From contig NZ_WSFT01000040.1 in NCBI RefSeq assembly GCF_016820655.1, positions 62,001 through 126,000 of the forward strand: 64,000 nt of DNA, given 5' to 3'. The DNA comes from Anaeromonas frigoriresistens. GTDB taxonomy: Bacteria; Bacillota; Clostridia; Tissierellales; SIT17. Shown here in pieces: positions 35,741-45,015 of this stretch (positions within the stretch are counted from its first letter, which is position 1; each line of letters starts with the position of its first letter). A program made the position numbers and the translations under genes. The notes beneath the pieces were generated by a model. The model was not told the origin of the DNA. It worked only from the letters and a program-made list of their open reading frames with translations, and did no database searches.

Positions 35741-35929
35741 CTCTTCTATGGTAATTGCTTCAACAGGGCAAGATTCTTTTGCTTCATTTGCATCAACAAT
35801 ATCATCTGTTGGGATTTCATCTACTATAACCTCAGCTATATTGTCTTCATTCATTTGGAAGATCTTAGGGCAGATTCCCTCACAAAGACCACACCCTATA
35901 CATGAGTTTTTATCAACCTTTGCTTTCAT
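35738..35929 (-). CDS. [4Fe-4S] ferredoxin (63 aa)
   Basis: The 63-residue acidic ferredoxin has CIGCGLCEGICP near the N-terminus and ESCPVEAI near the C-terminus. One complete set of Cys ligands (C-x2-C-x2-C...C-P) gives a single [4Fe-4S] cluster; the second cluster of the usual clostridial 2x[4Fe-4S] ferredoxin is absent. AAGGAGG precedes the ATG. It is monocistronic with its own terminator. It is a low-potential electron carrier, and a plausible target for iron-sparing regulation. Confidence 0.93.
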   Translation of the reverse strand: MKAKVDKNSCIGCGLCEGICPKIFQMNEDNIAEVIVDEIPTDDIVDANEAKESCPVEAITIEE

Positions 35930-36011
35930 ATTATAGCCTCCTTAAATAATATTTAATGTACTACTAAATGATAACAAAGTATTGAAAATATGTATGTGAT
36001 AATTGTCACTG

Positions 36012-36746
36012 TTATTTTCGAGCATAAATAATTGGGAATTCCATATAAAAATCTAATTCATTAAAAGAAATGTAAGGAATAGGTTTATAGATAAAAAAAT
36101 TACTTTTATCTAATAGATTTACCCATTCCTTTAAATCCTCTTCATCTATTAACCTTTCACAGCTATATAGTAAACCATTGTTTTTTAATAATTTGTATGC
36201 TATATCAGCATAATCTTCTTTACTATCTATTTCATGCAACACCTTAATTGATATTACTGTATCAAAATAGGAAGATGAAAATTGACTTATTATATCAATA
36301 TAATCTATAGTATAAAATTTTATGTTTTTTAGATTAAGTTCCTTGGCAAGTTCCTTAGCTATTTTTATAGAATAAGGATTAATATCAATTCCAATAAAAT
36401 TAGTATTTCGAAAGCTATAGGCTAAAAAACAAGTGATAAATCCATTGTCACAGCCTATATCTAATACATTTTTCTTTAGATCCATAGATAACATATCTCT
36501 AAAAATCTTTTTATAGAAATCACTAGACCAAGATATAAAATCTAGACTAAGACTAAGATTACTATTCTTGACTTTAAACAGTTCATCTTTTTTTTCATCG
36601 AATCGTTTTAATAAATTATCAATAATTTGTTGAAATAGAAGTGGGTCATAGTTACTCTCTATATACTCAATAAATGAATCGAAATCATTAAATTTTTTTA
36701 TGTTCAATCTCTCAAAATATTGATTTATAATTCTTTCTTTATCCAT
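36012..36746 (-). CDS. class I SAM-dependent methyltransferase
   Basis: The 244-residue protein has a helical N-terminal region (1-85) and a Rossmann methyltransferase domain: motif I NVLDIGCDNGFITCF, motif II GIDINPYSIKIAKELA, motif III/IV FDTVISIKVLHEI. The usual catalytic and substrate residues cannot be assigned, so the substrate is unknown. ATG 36746 behind TTAGGAGGTCAC is preferred over an upstream TTG. It diverges from the next gene. Confidence 0.82.
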   Translation of the reverse strand: MDKERIINQYFERLNIKKFNDFDSFIEYIESNYDPLLFQQIIDNLLKRFDEKKDELFKVKNSNLSLSLDFISWSSDFYKKIFRDMLSMDLKKNVLDIGCDNGFITCFLAYSFRNTNFIGIDINPYSIKIAKELAKELNLKNIKFYTIDYIDIISQFSSSYFDTVISIKVLHEIDSKEDYADIAYKLLKNNGLLYSCERLIDEEDLKEWVNLLDKSNFFIYKPIPYISFNELDFYMEFPIIYARK

Positions 36747-36846
36747 GTGACCTCCTAACAATAACGGTGCTGAACTCTAGTTTATTTAATACTATTATAT
36801 TACTTTAACATAATAAGTAAAATATGATATAATGGTATTAAGTATT

Positions 36847-36885
36847 AGTATCAGGTACTAAAAGTTGATACTTAGTTGATACTTA
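36847..36885 (+). promoter_or_regulatory. TGATACT repeat array (putative operator)
   Basis: Three copies of one heptamer precede the 36902 gene: AGTATCA (36847-36853, inverse), then TGATACT at 36866-36872 and 36877-36883 inside a tandem TTGATACTTA with 11-base period. The period of one helical turn suggests a cooperative DNA-binding site; the inverse copy could also form a hairpin. Confidence 0.5.
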
Positions 36886-36901
36886 TTAGAGGAGGATATG
36901 T

Positions 36902-37453
36902 ATGTTAAGTAGTATTTCAAAAAATGAATTATATAACAAAAGTGTACTATTTTTAAATAACGATTATAATAAAGCAAAAATTGAGGCTAAAAATTATATA
37001 ATAAAATTATCAAAAAACAACCAGAAGGTTATATTATTAGACTCCTTTTGGAGTAAAGAAAAATATAATAGATTTAAAAACTCAAAATATAAAGAGAATA
37101 TAGAGGGAAGATACCATATTAAATTATCAGTTGAGGATTTTTTGTCTAGAGATAATTTAATAGAATATATGAATGAAAAGAACATTAACATTATAAAAAT
37201 AAAATCTATTCTAGGGTATATGAGTGCTGCTGAGCTATTCCCTGTAATAATATCTAGATTAAACTCAGTAATTAAAGATGAAACTATTCATGTACTCATA
37301 AATGATTATGTATTAGAAAATCTAGAATGGAGTGAAGTAGTAAATGCTCTAAATTCAGTTAATAAAAACAACATAAAATTTATTGTAATTACTAATAGAG
37401 ATGCCATACCTACGGAATTAGTTGAAAAATGTGAAATAGTGATGAACAAATAA
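36902..37453 (+). CDS. unknown 183-aa protein, possible P-loop-less RecA-like fold
   Basis: The 183-residue protein starts behind AGAGGAGGATATGT. No family is recognised with confidence. It has an alternating beta/alpha pattern: strands KVILLDSFW, INIIKIKSILGYMSA, IHVLINDYVLENLEW and IKFIVITNRD look like the core of a RecA-like ATPase with a Walker-B-like strand (HVLINDY), but no GxxxxGK(S/T) is present. The TGATACT array just upstream suggests it is specifically regulated. The neighbouring ferredoxin and methyltransferase give no functional clue. Confidence 0.6.
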   Translation: MLSSISKNELYNKSVLFLNNDYNKAKIEAKNYIIKLSKNNQKVILLDSFWSKEKYNRFKNSKYKENIEGRYHIKLSVEDFLSRDNLIEYMNEKNINIIKIKSILGYMSAAELFPVIISRLNSVIKDETIHVLINDYVLENLEWSEVVNALNSVNKNNIKFIVITNRDAIPTELVEKCEIVMNK

Positions 37454-37574
37454 TATCATATCAGCCTTTTAAATTTTACTTTTTAGAAAAGAAACTATTA
37501 ATAAAATACAATACTATATAATTAATTTTTTGGGTATTATATTAAATAGTATTTTCTAGAAAGGGTGTGCAGTT

Positions 37575-37853
37575 ATGCATATTACTATAAATTTTAAAAG
37601 ATCTGGTAAAGTGGTGAAGACTTATCCTGGATATACCCTACTTCAGATAGCAAGGGCAAATAAAATACCTATACTGTCTCCCTGTGGAGGTAATGCTTTA
37701 TGTGGAGGATGTAGAGTTAAAGTACTTGAAGGAAATGACATTATGGATGTTAGTGCAGAGGAGTATAATAGACTTAGTGATGAACAAATAGGGGATGATT
37801 GGAGATTATCCTGTAGTTTTATTCCTCATGGAGATATTGTAGTGGATGCATAA
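37575..37853 (+). CDS. [2Fe-2S] plant-type ferredoxin domain protein (92 aa)
   Basis: The 92-residue ferredoxin has the cluster motif C-x5-C-x2-C (SPCGGNALCGGCRVKVLEG) and a fourth Cys in WRLSCSF. It is the fold of an adrenodoxin/plant-type [2Fe-2S] ferredoxin, similar to the N-terminal domain of RACo-like corrinoid activators or the standalone ferredoxins of anaerobes. AAAGGGTG precedes the ATG. It is monocistronic as far as can be seen; partner unknown. Confidence 0.9.
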   Translation: MHITINFKRSGKVVKTYPGYTLLQIARANKIPILSPCGGNALCGGCRVKVLEGNDIMDVSAEEYNRLSDEQIGDDWRLSCSFIPHGDIVVDA

Positions 37854-37907
37854 CAAATATATAGCGGAAATGTAAAAGAATTTTTAAAAGTTTGTAAATA
37901 CTGAAAA

Positions 37908-37941
37908 TTCGACATATAACATCACATGGATGTGTTATAAT
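37908..37941 (+). promoter_or_regulatory. Spo0A box, dyad and -10 element
   Basis: TTCGACA (37908-37914) is the complement of a perfect Spo0A box TGTCGAA and sits where a -35 element would be, 21 bases before TATAAT (37936-37941). A dyad ATAAC-x2-CACAT-GG-ATGTG-TTAT spans 37915-37938 over the spacer. This resembles a Spo0A-dependent promoter lacking a normal -35 hexamer. Confidence 0.5.
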
Positions 37942-37980
37942 TTCTTCTGTACTTAAGAAATACAGGATAGGAGGTATATC

Positions 37981-38337
37981 ATGAATATTAGTAAAGATAT
38001 AGTAGCAAAAGAATATTATAAAGGATTATTAGAATTAAAAGAAACTAATAATGAGATTACCAGCAGGTTATATGAAAAAGCAATAAAAATAGATGAAAGT
38101 AAATTTGTGAATGAATACCCTCTGTCAACCTTAGGGATAGTAAGTTATAGAACTTTTTGGGAGTTACTCTTAGAGCTTAAAATTGTTGAGAATCCCTTTC
38201 ATTGTGAATTAACTCCATCTAATGAATTTGAAAATAAATTAAGAAATATTATAGAGTCATTAATATATGACAGGAACACGCAGTATACAGTAAATGATAT
38301 TGTATCTATTTTCAAGCAATATAAAATATCAGCATAA
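37981..38337 (+). CDS. unknown 118-aa protein behind a Spo0A-type promoter
   Basis: The 118-residue soluble helical protein starts behind ATAGGAGGTATATC. It shows no recognised motif; the composition (Glu/Lys/Ile/Asn) is like its neighbours and the central LSTLGIVSYRTFWELLLELKIV looks like a hydrophobic core helix pair. It could be a small winged-helix or helical-bundle protein, but I would not assign it. It has its own promoter and terminator. The upstream Spo0A box hints at transition-phase or sporulation expression. Confidence 0.65.
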   Translation: MNISKDIVAKEYYKGLLELKETNNEITSRLYEKAIKIDESKFVNEYPLSTLGIVSYRTFWELLLELKIVENPFHCELTPSNEFENKLRNIIESLIYDRNTQYTVNDIVSIFKQYKISA

Positions 38338-38362
38338 ATCCCCATAAGGGGATTATTTTTTT
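38337..38362 (+). terminator. rho-independent terminator
   Basis: The stem AATCCCC / GGGGATT with an ATAA loop is followed by ATTTTTTTT. Confidence 0.85.
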
Positions 38363-38416
38363 GGGAAAATTCACTATATCTAGTATAATTATATTAATAA
38401 CAAAATGGAGGCTATT

Positions 38417-41400
38417 ATGGGAGAAAAAATAGTATACTTTGGAGATATAAATAATAAATATAACGAGACCTTGATTGATAAAGCCAAGAAGTACATCAGA
38501 GAAAGTAATTGTGAGAAGTTTTATTATATACTACCTTCAGGAAATCTACTTAATGTTTATAGAAAAAGATTATTAGAAGATACCTTTGGAGCATTGAATC
38601 TGAATGTTATAACATTTGATGATGTAGTTAATAAGTTTGTTAATCAATCTTTATATACTAAAATTGATGATGGAATTAAGGAAACAATAATATCTAATAT
38701 AGTCAGTAGCCTTTATGAGGATGGTAAAATTAATTATTACAAAAAACAAGTGGAGAATCATGCTTTCATACAGTCATTAGTATATATTATCGGAGAAATA
38801 AAGAGATCCTTAGTAACAGTTGATGATATAAAAAATGGTATTAAGGAGGATATGAAATATACTGAGGTTTGGAATATATATGAAAAGTATCAGGATTTCT
38901 TAAAGGAAAATAGTTTATTAGACAATGAAGAAGTATATATGATGGCATCTAATAATTTGGAAAATAGCTTGGAGATATTTAAGGAACTAGATAGTGTTAT
39001 TATTGATGAATTCTTTGATTTTAGGCCTCAAGAATTTTATATAATAGATGCATTATCAAAACTTGACATAGATATCTATATAAATATTCCGTATAAATTT
39101 GATAAGGATTTTACTACTATAAAAGATACCTTAGATAATTTGAGTAATCTTGGATTTTCAATAGTTAATATAGAAAATAATAGTATGGATTATTTTGATA
39201 AATTATCTTATAGATTATTTTCTCAAAATAACAAGCTTAATAAAACTACAGAACAAATTAAGCTTATAAAGGCTGATAATATTGAGTTAGAAATTCATAG
39301 AATAGTTGATGATATAAAAGAAACAATTGATAAAGGAGTAGATCCAGAGAAGATTGGTATTATTACTAATTATATAGACCTTTATAAAGATATAATCTAT
39401 AAAGAATTAGATGAATGTAGAATTCCTTGTTCTATAAATAAAAATAAAAATATGATTGATATTCCAATAGCTAAGTACATATTAAATTTATTGAAAGTAA
39501 AGATATCTAAATATGATATTGAGAATGTAATTGAATTATTGAAGTCTAACTATCTAAATATTGAATTAGACCTAGATAAGGATATAGCAGAAAACATACT
39601 CTATGATATACATATTAAATATCCTAGAATAGATATAATGTCCGCATTAGATAAAGAAGTTAATAATCTTGAATATAAATCTAAAGCTAATGATAATGAA
39701 AAATATAGTGAAGAATTAAAAAAGATAAATATTATAAAAGAGGTTTTAGACAATATTATTGAAGATATAAGTACTATACCTAATAGTTCTAATATAAAAG
39801 ATACTATAGAAATAATAAAAAGTATATTATTTAAATATGGTCTTGGTGACAATATCGCACAGTTATACGAAATTCATAAAATTGATGAAATTTATTATAG
39901 GGATATATATTTTGTAAATAACCTTAATACTATATTTGACAAATTGAAGACTACTGTAGATATTACTATAAAAGGTAAAGTTAAAATTAAAGAAGTGTAT
40001 GACATATTATTTAGACTGTTTTCTGATGAAGAACTTACAATTAAGAGAGGAAATAAAAAAGGAGTTCAAATGATAACCCCCTCTACTTCTAGAGGATTAG
40101 AATTTGAGAAAATATATATAGTAGGGCTAAGAGAGGGGAAATACCCCAAGAAACATAATAGCAATTGGTTTTTCAATGATAGAAATAGGGAAGTATTCAA
40201 TAGTGTTGGGATTAAATTGAAAAACTATAGAGAGATATATGATAAGGAAAGCCTATTATTTTCCATAGCAATCTCTAGAGCAACAAGAGAATTAGTATTA
40301 ACATATTCGGGAGAAAAGGGCAGTGATTCCTCCATACCATCAATTTTTGTAGAAGCGGTATTAAATAAAATTGATGGTAAAAATGTTGAGGATAAACTTA
40401 AGTATGAAGAGGTAAATATTAATTATTTATTAAAAGAAGATTTAACAAAGGCTGCTAAGCCATCTGATGTACTAAGAAGTCTTATGTTTAAGCATTATAA
40501 TGGACAGGATATTTTAGATGTTGCAAATATGTATAATTCTATAGATAACTTATCAATTTCTGATATTTATAGAAATATATCTGTAGAAGATAAGAGATAT
40601 TCAAAGAATTTCACTGAGTATGATGGCTGTCTAAATGACCCTAAGGTAATATGTGAAATAGATACAGCAACAGATAATATTTATAGTATTACTCAATTAG
40701 AAACTTATGGTGATTGTCCAATGAAATACTATTTTAAATATATATTAAAAATAGATATTAATGAAAAAGACATAGAAGATTTTAATAGTATGGATAAAGG
40801 AAACATATATCATAAGGTTTTAGCAGATTATTACTCAATATACAAAGAAAAAATCTATAGATATATTGATGGAATGTCATCAGACATGTCAAATTTAGAT
40901 AAGGATATTCATAAAATTTTTATAAGAGTAGTACAAAATGAAATTGGAGTTAAAGATATTCAGGGCATATGGAAACTAAGAATAGAATTTATGCAAAAAA
41001 TTATTATAGATTTAATAAAGAAAGATATCAATAGGTTAAAAGAAAAAGGATTATATCCCCATTCCTTTGAATCTAAATTTGGTTATGATGGAGATTTTCA
41101 AATTCAAACTGAGGATAATGTAGTTAAATTATTAGGAAAGATAGACCGAATTGATGTAAGAGGAAATGAAGCAATAGTTTATGATTATAAAACTTCCTAT
41201 GGAAAGAGTATTAAGGATATTTTAGATGGGACAAGTCTTCAAATACCAGTATATTTAATGGCGCTTAAAGCTAAAGGCTACAATCCTATAGCCGGGGGAT
41301 ATATCACAATAAAAGATGGTGGATATTCTCATCCTATGGTTAAAAGGGAAAGTATCAATTTAGTAGATGAGAAAAAATCACTTAATGATGAAGAATGGCA

Positions 41401-41593
41401 GCAGGTAATAGAAACTACTAAAGCTAAAATTAATAAGTACATAAATGGCATTAAATCAGGAGATTTTAAGGTGAAACCTACTAATTGTAGTCCTTATTGT
41501 CCTTTTAAAAATATTTGCAGATATAATAAGGAAAGAATCCAATTAAAGGAGGAAAAAGATGAGTCTTACATCAAGTCAACAGAGGGCTGTTAA
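38417..41593 (+). CDS. addB: AddB-like subunit of helicase-nuclease (no Walker A)
   Basis: The 1058-residue protein is the AddB-type partner of AddA in double-strand-break end processing. The N-terminal helicase-like part lacks a Walker A (the loop reads GDINNKYNETLI). The C-terminal PD-(D/E)XK nuclease shows GKIDRIDVRG...VYDYKTSYGKS. The iron-sulfur staple is intact: C767 in GDCPMKYYF, then C1024-x3-C1028-x5-C1034. The start is ATG 38417 behind GGAGGCTATT. Its end overlaps addA by 35 bases, implying coupled synthesis. The homologous AddB of Bacillus is about 100 residues longer and has a P-loop. Confidence 0.9.
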   Translation: MGEKIVYFGDINNKYNETLIDKAKKYIRESNCEKFYYILPSGNLLNVYRKRLLEDTFGALNLNVITFDDVVNKFVNQSLYTKIDDGIKETIISNIVSSLYEDGKINYYKKQVENHAFIQSLVYIIGEIKRSLVTVDDIKNGIKEDMKYTEVWNIYEKYQDFLKENSLLDNEEVYMMASNNLENSLEIFKELDSVIIDEFFDFRPQEFYIIDALSKLDIDIYINIPYKFDKDFTTIKDTLDNLSNLGFSIVNIENNSMDYFDKLSYRLFSQNNKLNKTTEQIKLIKADNIELEIHRIVDDIKETIDKGVDPEKIGIITNYIDLYKDIIYKELDECRIPCSINKNKNMIDIPIAKYILNLLKVKISKYDIENVIELLKSNYLNIELDLDKDIAENILYDIHIKYPRIDIMSALDKEVNNLEYKSKANDNEKYSEELKKINIIKEVLDNIIEDISTIPNSSNIKDTIEIIKSILFKYGLGDNIAQLYEIHKIDEIYYRDIYFVNNLNTIFDKLKTTVDITIKGKVKIKEVYDILFRLFSDEELTIKRGNKKGVQMITPSTSRGLEFEKIYIVGLREGKYPKKHNSNWFFNDRNREVFNSVGIKLKNYREIYDKESLLFSIAISRATRELVLTYSGEKGSDSSIPSIFVEAVLNKIDGKNVEDKLKYEEVNINYLLKEDLTKAAKPSDVLRSLMFKHYNGQDILDVANMYNSIDNLSISDIYRNISVEDKRYSKNFTEYDGCLNDPKVICEIDTATDNIYSITQLETYGDCPMKYYFKYILKIDINEKDIEDFNSMDKGNIYHKVLADYYSIYKEKIYRYIDGMSSDMSNLDKDIHKIFIRVVQNEIGVKDIQGIWKLRIEFMQKIIIDLIKKDINRLKEKGLYPHSFESKFGYDGDFQIQTEDNVVKLLGKIDRIDVRGNEAIVYDYKTSYGKSIKDILDGTSLQIPVYLMALKAKGYNPIAGGYITIKDGGYSHPMVKRESINLVDEKKSLNDEEWQQVIETTKAKINKYINGIKSGDFKVKPTNCSPYCPFKNICRYNKERIQLKEEKDESYIKSTEGC

Positions 41594-44500
41594 TACGATA
41601 GATAAGAATTTATCCGTTAATGCTGGAGCTGGTAGCGGGAAAACAAGAGTTTTAGTAGAGAGATATATTAATATATTGGTTAATGGGAAGTTAGAAAAAA
41701 GTAAAGAGGTTGATTCTATAGTAGCTATAACCTTTACTAAAAAAGCTCAGAGTGAGATGAAAGAAAGAATAAGAACGGAACTTAGCGATAGAATTAAAGT
41801 AAATTCTAACTGGAAGAGAATATATGAAGACTTAGAAAAAGCTAATATCTCTACTATTCATGGGTTTTGTTCTAAGATACTGATGGAAAACCCTATTGAA
41901 GCTGAAATATATCCAAACTTTGGAATCTTAGAAGAATATCAAAAAACAAAATTCATCACTGAAATATTAGAAGATATTTTAATAAATGGCTCAGTAAAAC
42001 AAGATTATATTTATAAATTTTTGCAGTATTTCACTCCTTTTTCAATAGATGAGTCTATACATTCTGAAAATATAATTACCACTTTAAAAAATATATATCT
42101 AAAAATTAGAACCACTGGGATGAGTATAGATGAAGTCAAAGACATAACTTTAAAAAGTATTGATAATTTAAATATTGATACTGATAAAATACCTTCTATA
42201 AAAAATGATATTTTATATTTAATGGATAATGCACCTAAAAACTCAAAAATTTCGAAACTTAAACAAGATAGTGTTTGGTTAGAGTATTATAATAGTGATT
42301 ATACAGAGATAAATGAAAATATATTATTAAAACTAAGTTATATAAAAGATAACTTAGGAAGAAATAAAAAATTACAAGAAGATATAGATAATGTAAAGAT
42401 GGATATAGATTCTCTATTAAAAGCTATAGAAAAAATAAATAAAAATATTTATAGTTCAGTATTTAATATATTAATAGAGTTAGATGAAAAGTATACTTTA
42501 AAGAAAAAAGAAGTGAATTCCTTAGATTTTGAAGACTTGCAGCTTTTGACTTTAAAATTATTAGATAATAAAGATGTATTAAATTATTATCAAAATAAAT
42601 ATAAATATATAATGATAGATGAATTTCAAGATACAGACAACCTTCAAAAAAATATATTATATAAATTATGTAGTAGAAATCATAGTTTAGATTGTAATAA
42701 TTTATTTGTAGTAGGCGATCCTAAACAATCAATATATCGCTTTAGGGGAGCAGATTTATCAGTGTTTGATGAAGTATCTAAAGATATATCAAAAGATTCT
42801 AATGACCTATTAATATCATTAAATGATAATTTTAGAACGATAGATACTGTAATGAAAGTTATAAATGATTTTTTTATTAACCTAATGAAAGATAAATATG
42901 AAATATTAAAACCAAATAAAAATAAAACATCAGCCATAGATATTGACGTAGAGATACTAAAAAATGATGATATTACTCCATCGGAAGAAGAATCCCCTAG
43001 TGAATTTCATAAGAAGTTTGAAGGAGATATCATTGCTAGGCGTATTCAACAGTTAGTGAAGAATGGAGAATATAATTATAAGGATATTGCTATATTATTT
43101 AGATCAACAACTAGTGTATCCATATATGAAGAAAAACTAAAAGAGTATGGAGTACCCTATACTAATGTTTCTGGAGGAGGACTATTAGAGACTCAGGAAG
43201 TATTAGATATTTTAAATGGACTAAGAGTAATAAATAATAAATATGATTTTGTATCTCTTGCTGGATTCTTAAGAAGTCCCATGATAGGAATTTCAGATGA
43301 AACTTTGTACTGGATATTTAAAGATAAATCTAAGGAAATATTAGAGGCCTTAGTAAATTGTGAGGTCCAAAATAAAGAAAAGCAAAAGATAGAAAAGGCC
43401 TATAATATAATATACAAGCTTAATAAGCTTAAAAATGTATTAGATATAAATAGTATTATAACAGAACTTGTAAATCAAACTAATTATGTAGAAACAAATA
43501 TGCTCCTTTTTGGTAATACTCAAAAAATGGCTAACATATATAAATTTATTCAATTAGCAAAAGAAATTCAGATAAAAGAAAAATTAGGATTAAGGGAGTT
43601 TCTAAATCATATTGGTGATTTATTAAAATATGGTAGTGATGCAACTCAAGCAGATGTAGAATCAGCCGATGGGGATACTGTGAATATAATGACTATCCAC
43701 AAATCAAAGGGACTACAATTTAAAGTAGTGATAATTCCTGAAACATCTAAGATGTTTAGAAACAATAAATCTAATTTATTGTTTAATAAACTAAGAGGAA
43801 TAGGAATAAAGCACCCTGATTCAAAGGGTAAACCTTCAAAAGAATTATCGCCTATATTCTCTGAATTATCCACTATAGATAATCAAGAAGAATCTGAGGA
43901 AAATAAAAGAATACTTTATGTAGCTATGACTCGGGCAGAAGAAAAATTAATATTAGGATGTCAAATTGCTGGGAAGAACTATAAAAATTCCTTTAAAAAT
44001 ATGATAGAAAATTATATTCCAGAAGAGAATATTAAATATATCAATAATATTGATATAGAAAAGAAAGATATAGTGAGAGTGAAGAGTATAGAAAACCAAC
44101 ATTTAAGAACTAAGAAAGTAAATAGTAAAGTATTTCCTCAGTTTAATGATCATAAATATTATGGAAAGAAATATTTTAACTCTTTTAGTGTGAGTCAATA
44201 TATGACTTATAAGAAATGTAAACGTAGTTTTTATCATAATTATTATCAACAAAAACCGGTAATTAAATTTGACTTCCAAACTAGAGAAGATGAAAATAAT
44301 ATATCAATATCTCCTTTAGATAAAGGTTCAGTTATACATAAGGTGTGTGAATTATATAATGAGAATAATGAGATAACAGAATTAATAATAAATACTCTAA
44401 AAGAATATAATCTACCTGTTAAAGAAAATATAATAAAAGAAATAAAACCTTATATAGATAATTATGCTAAATTAAGTAAAGATGATTTAGATAAAATATA

Positions 44501-44894
44501 CAAAGAAGTTCAATTTCACTATAATATAGGATTATCTAAGACGTTAGGTGTTATAGATAGAATAAATATTAATAATAATGAAGCTGAAATTATTGATTTT
44601 AAAACAAATAAAACAAATAATAAAGAATATTTATTAAAAGAATATAGTGCTCAAATCCAGCTATATACTACCGTAGTTCAAGATATATATAATTTAAAAG
44701 TGAAAAGAGCTGGTCTGATGCTACTTGAAACTGGAGAATTTTTAGAAATAGATATTTCTGACAAGAGTCTTAGAAATAATATAAAAGATATACAGCAATT
44801 TATAAAATTTGTAGAAATGAATAAGAAAATTGATGACTATGATAAAAATAAGATTAAATGTGAGTATTGTAGGCATAAGAAGGATTGTGATTAA
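41559..44894 (+). CDS. addA: AddA-like helicase-nuclease subunit
   Basis: The 1111-residue superfamily 1 helicase plus nuclease unwinds and degrades DNA ends to load RecA. Helicase motifs: NAGAGSGKT (Walker A, about residue 20), TFTKKAQSEM, STIHGFC, MIDEFQDTD (Walker B), VGDPKQSIYRFRGAD, DNFRT, MTIHKSKGLQF, YVAMTRAEE. The C-terminal nuclease has GVIDRI and IIDFKTNK. Unusually, it also carries C887 and C1101-x2-C1104-x5-C1110, an iron-sulfur staple pattern like that of AddB. GGAGGAAAAAG precedes the ATG inside addB. Confidence 0.92.
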   Translation: MSLTSSQQRAVNTIDKNLSVNAGAGSGKTRVLVERYINILVNGKLEKSKEVDSIVAITFTKKAQSEMKERIRTELSDRIKVNSNWKRIYEDLEKANISTIHGFCSKILMENPIEAEIYPNFGILEEYQKTKFITEILEDILINGSVKQDYIYKFLQYFTPFSIDESIHSENIITTLKNIYLKIRTTGMSIDEVKDITLKSIDNLNIDTDKIPSIKNDILYLMDNAPKNSKISKLKQDSVWLEYYNSDYTEINENILLKLSYIKDNLGRNKKLQEDIDNVKMDIDSLLKAIEKINKNIYSSVFNILIELDEKYTLKKKEVNSLDFEDLQLLTLKLLDNKDVLNYYQNKYKYIMIDEFQDTDNLQKNILYKLCSRNHSLDCNNLFVVGDPKQSIYRFRGADLSVFDEVSKDISKDSNDLLISLNDNFRTIDTVMKVINDFFINLMKDKYEILKPNKNKTSAIDIDVEILKNDDITPSEEESPSEFHKKFEGDIIARRIQQLVKNGEYNYKDIAILFRSTTSVSIYEEKLKEYGVPYTNVSGGGLLETQEVLDILNGLRVINNKYDFVSLAGFLRSPMIGISDETLYWIFKDKSKEILEALVNCEVQNKEKQKIEKAYNIIYKLNKLKNVLDINSIITELVNQTNYVETNMLLFGNTQKMANIYKFIQLAKEIQIKEKLGLREFLNHIGDLLKYGSDATQADVESADGDTVNIMTIHKSKGLQFKVVIIPETSKMFRNNKSNLLFNKLRGIGIKHPDSKGKPSKELSPIFSELSTIDNQEESEENKRILYVAMTRAEEKLILGCQIAGKNYKNSFKNMIENYIPEENIKYINNIDIEKKDIVRVKSIENQHLRTKKVNSKVFPQFNDHKYYGKKYFNSFSVSQYMTYKKCKRSFYHNYYQQKPVIKFDFQTREDENNISISPLDKGSVIHKVCELYNENNEITELIINTLKEYNLPVKENIIKEIKPYIDNYAKLSKDDLDKIYKEVQFHYNIGLSKTLGVIDRININNNEAEIIDFKTNKTNNKEYLLKEYSAQIQLYTTVVQDIYNLKVKRAGLMLLETGEFLEIDISDKSLRNNIKDIQQFIKFVEMNKKIDDYDKNKIKCEYCRHKKDCD

Positions 44895-44899
44895 GTAAA

Positions 44900-44935
44900 C
44901 TAATAATTTAAATATTACATATATTAAATTATTAG
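44900..44935. repeat. 12-bp inverted repeat after addA
   Basis: CTAATAATTTAA (44900-44911) and TTAAATTATTAG (44924-44935) are exact complements with a 12-base loop. There is no T run, so it is a weak terminator or a binding site. Confidence 0.6.
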
Positions 44936-44939
44936 TCCA

Positions 44940-44957
44940 TTCGACAAGAAACGACAA
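44940..44957 (+). promoter_or_regulatory. tandem Spo0A-type boxes before the HTH-TPR gene
   Basis: TTCGACAA at 44940-44947 is the exact complement of the Spo0A box TTGTCGAA. AACGACAA at 44950-44957, ten bases (one helical turn) later, is a second weaker copy in the same orientation. They lie about 60-75 bases upstream of the regulator gene. Confidence 0.6.
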
Positions 44958-45015
44958 CAATTATCAGAAAATTATGCTAAATTATTAAGTACAAAGCGAA
45001 GTGGGGGGATGGACG

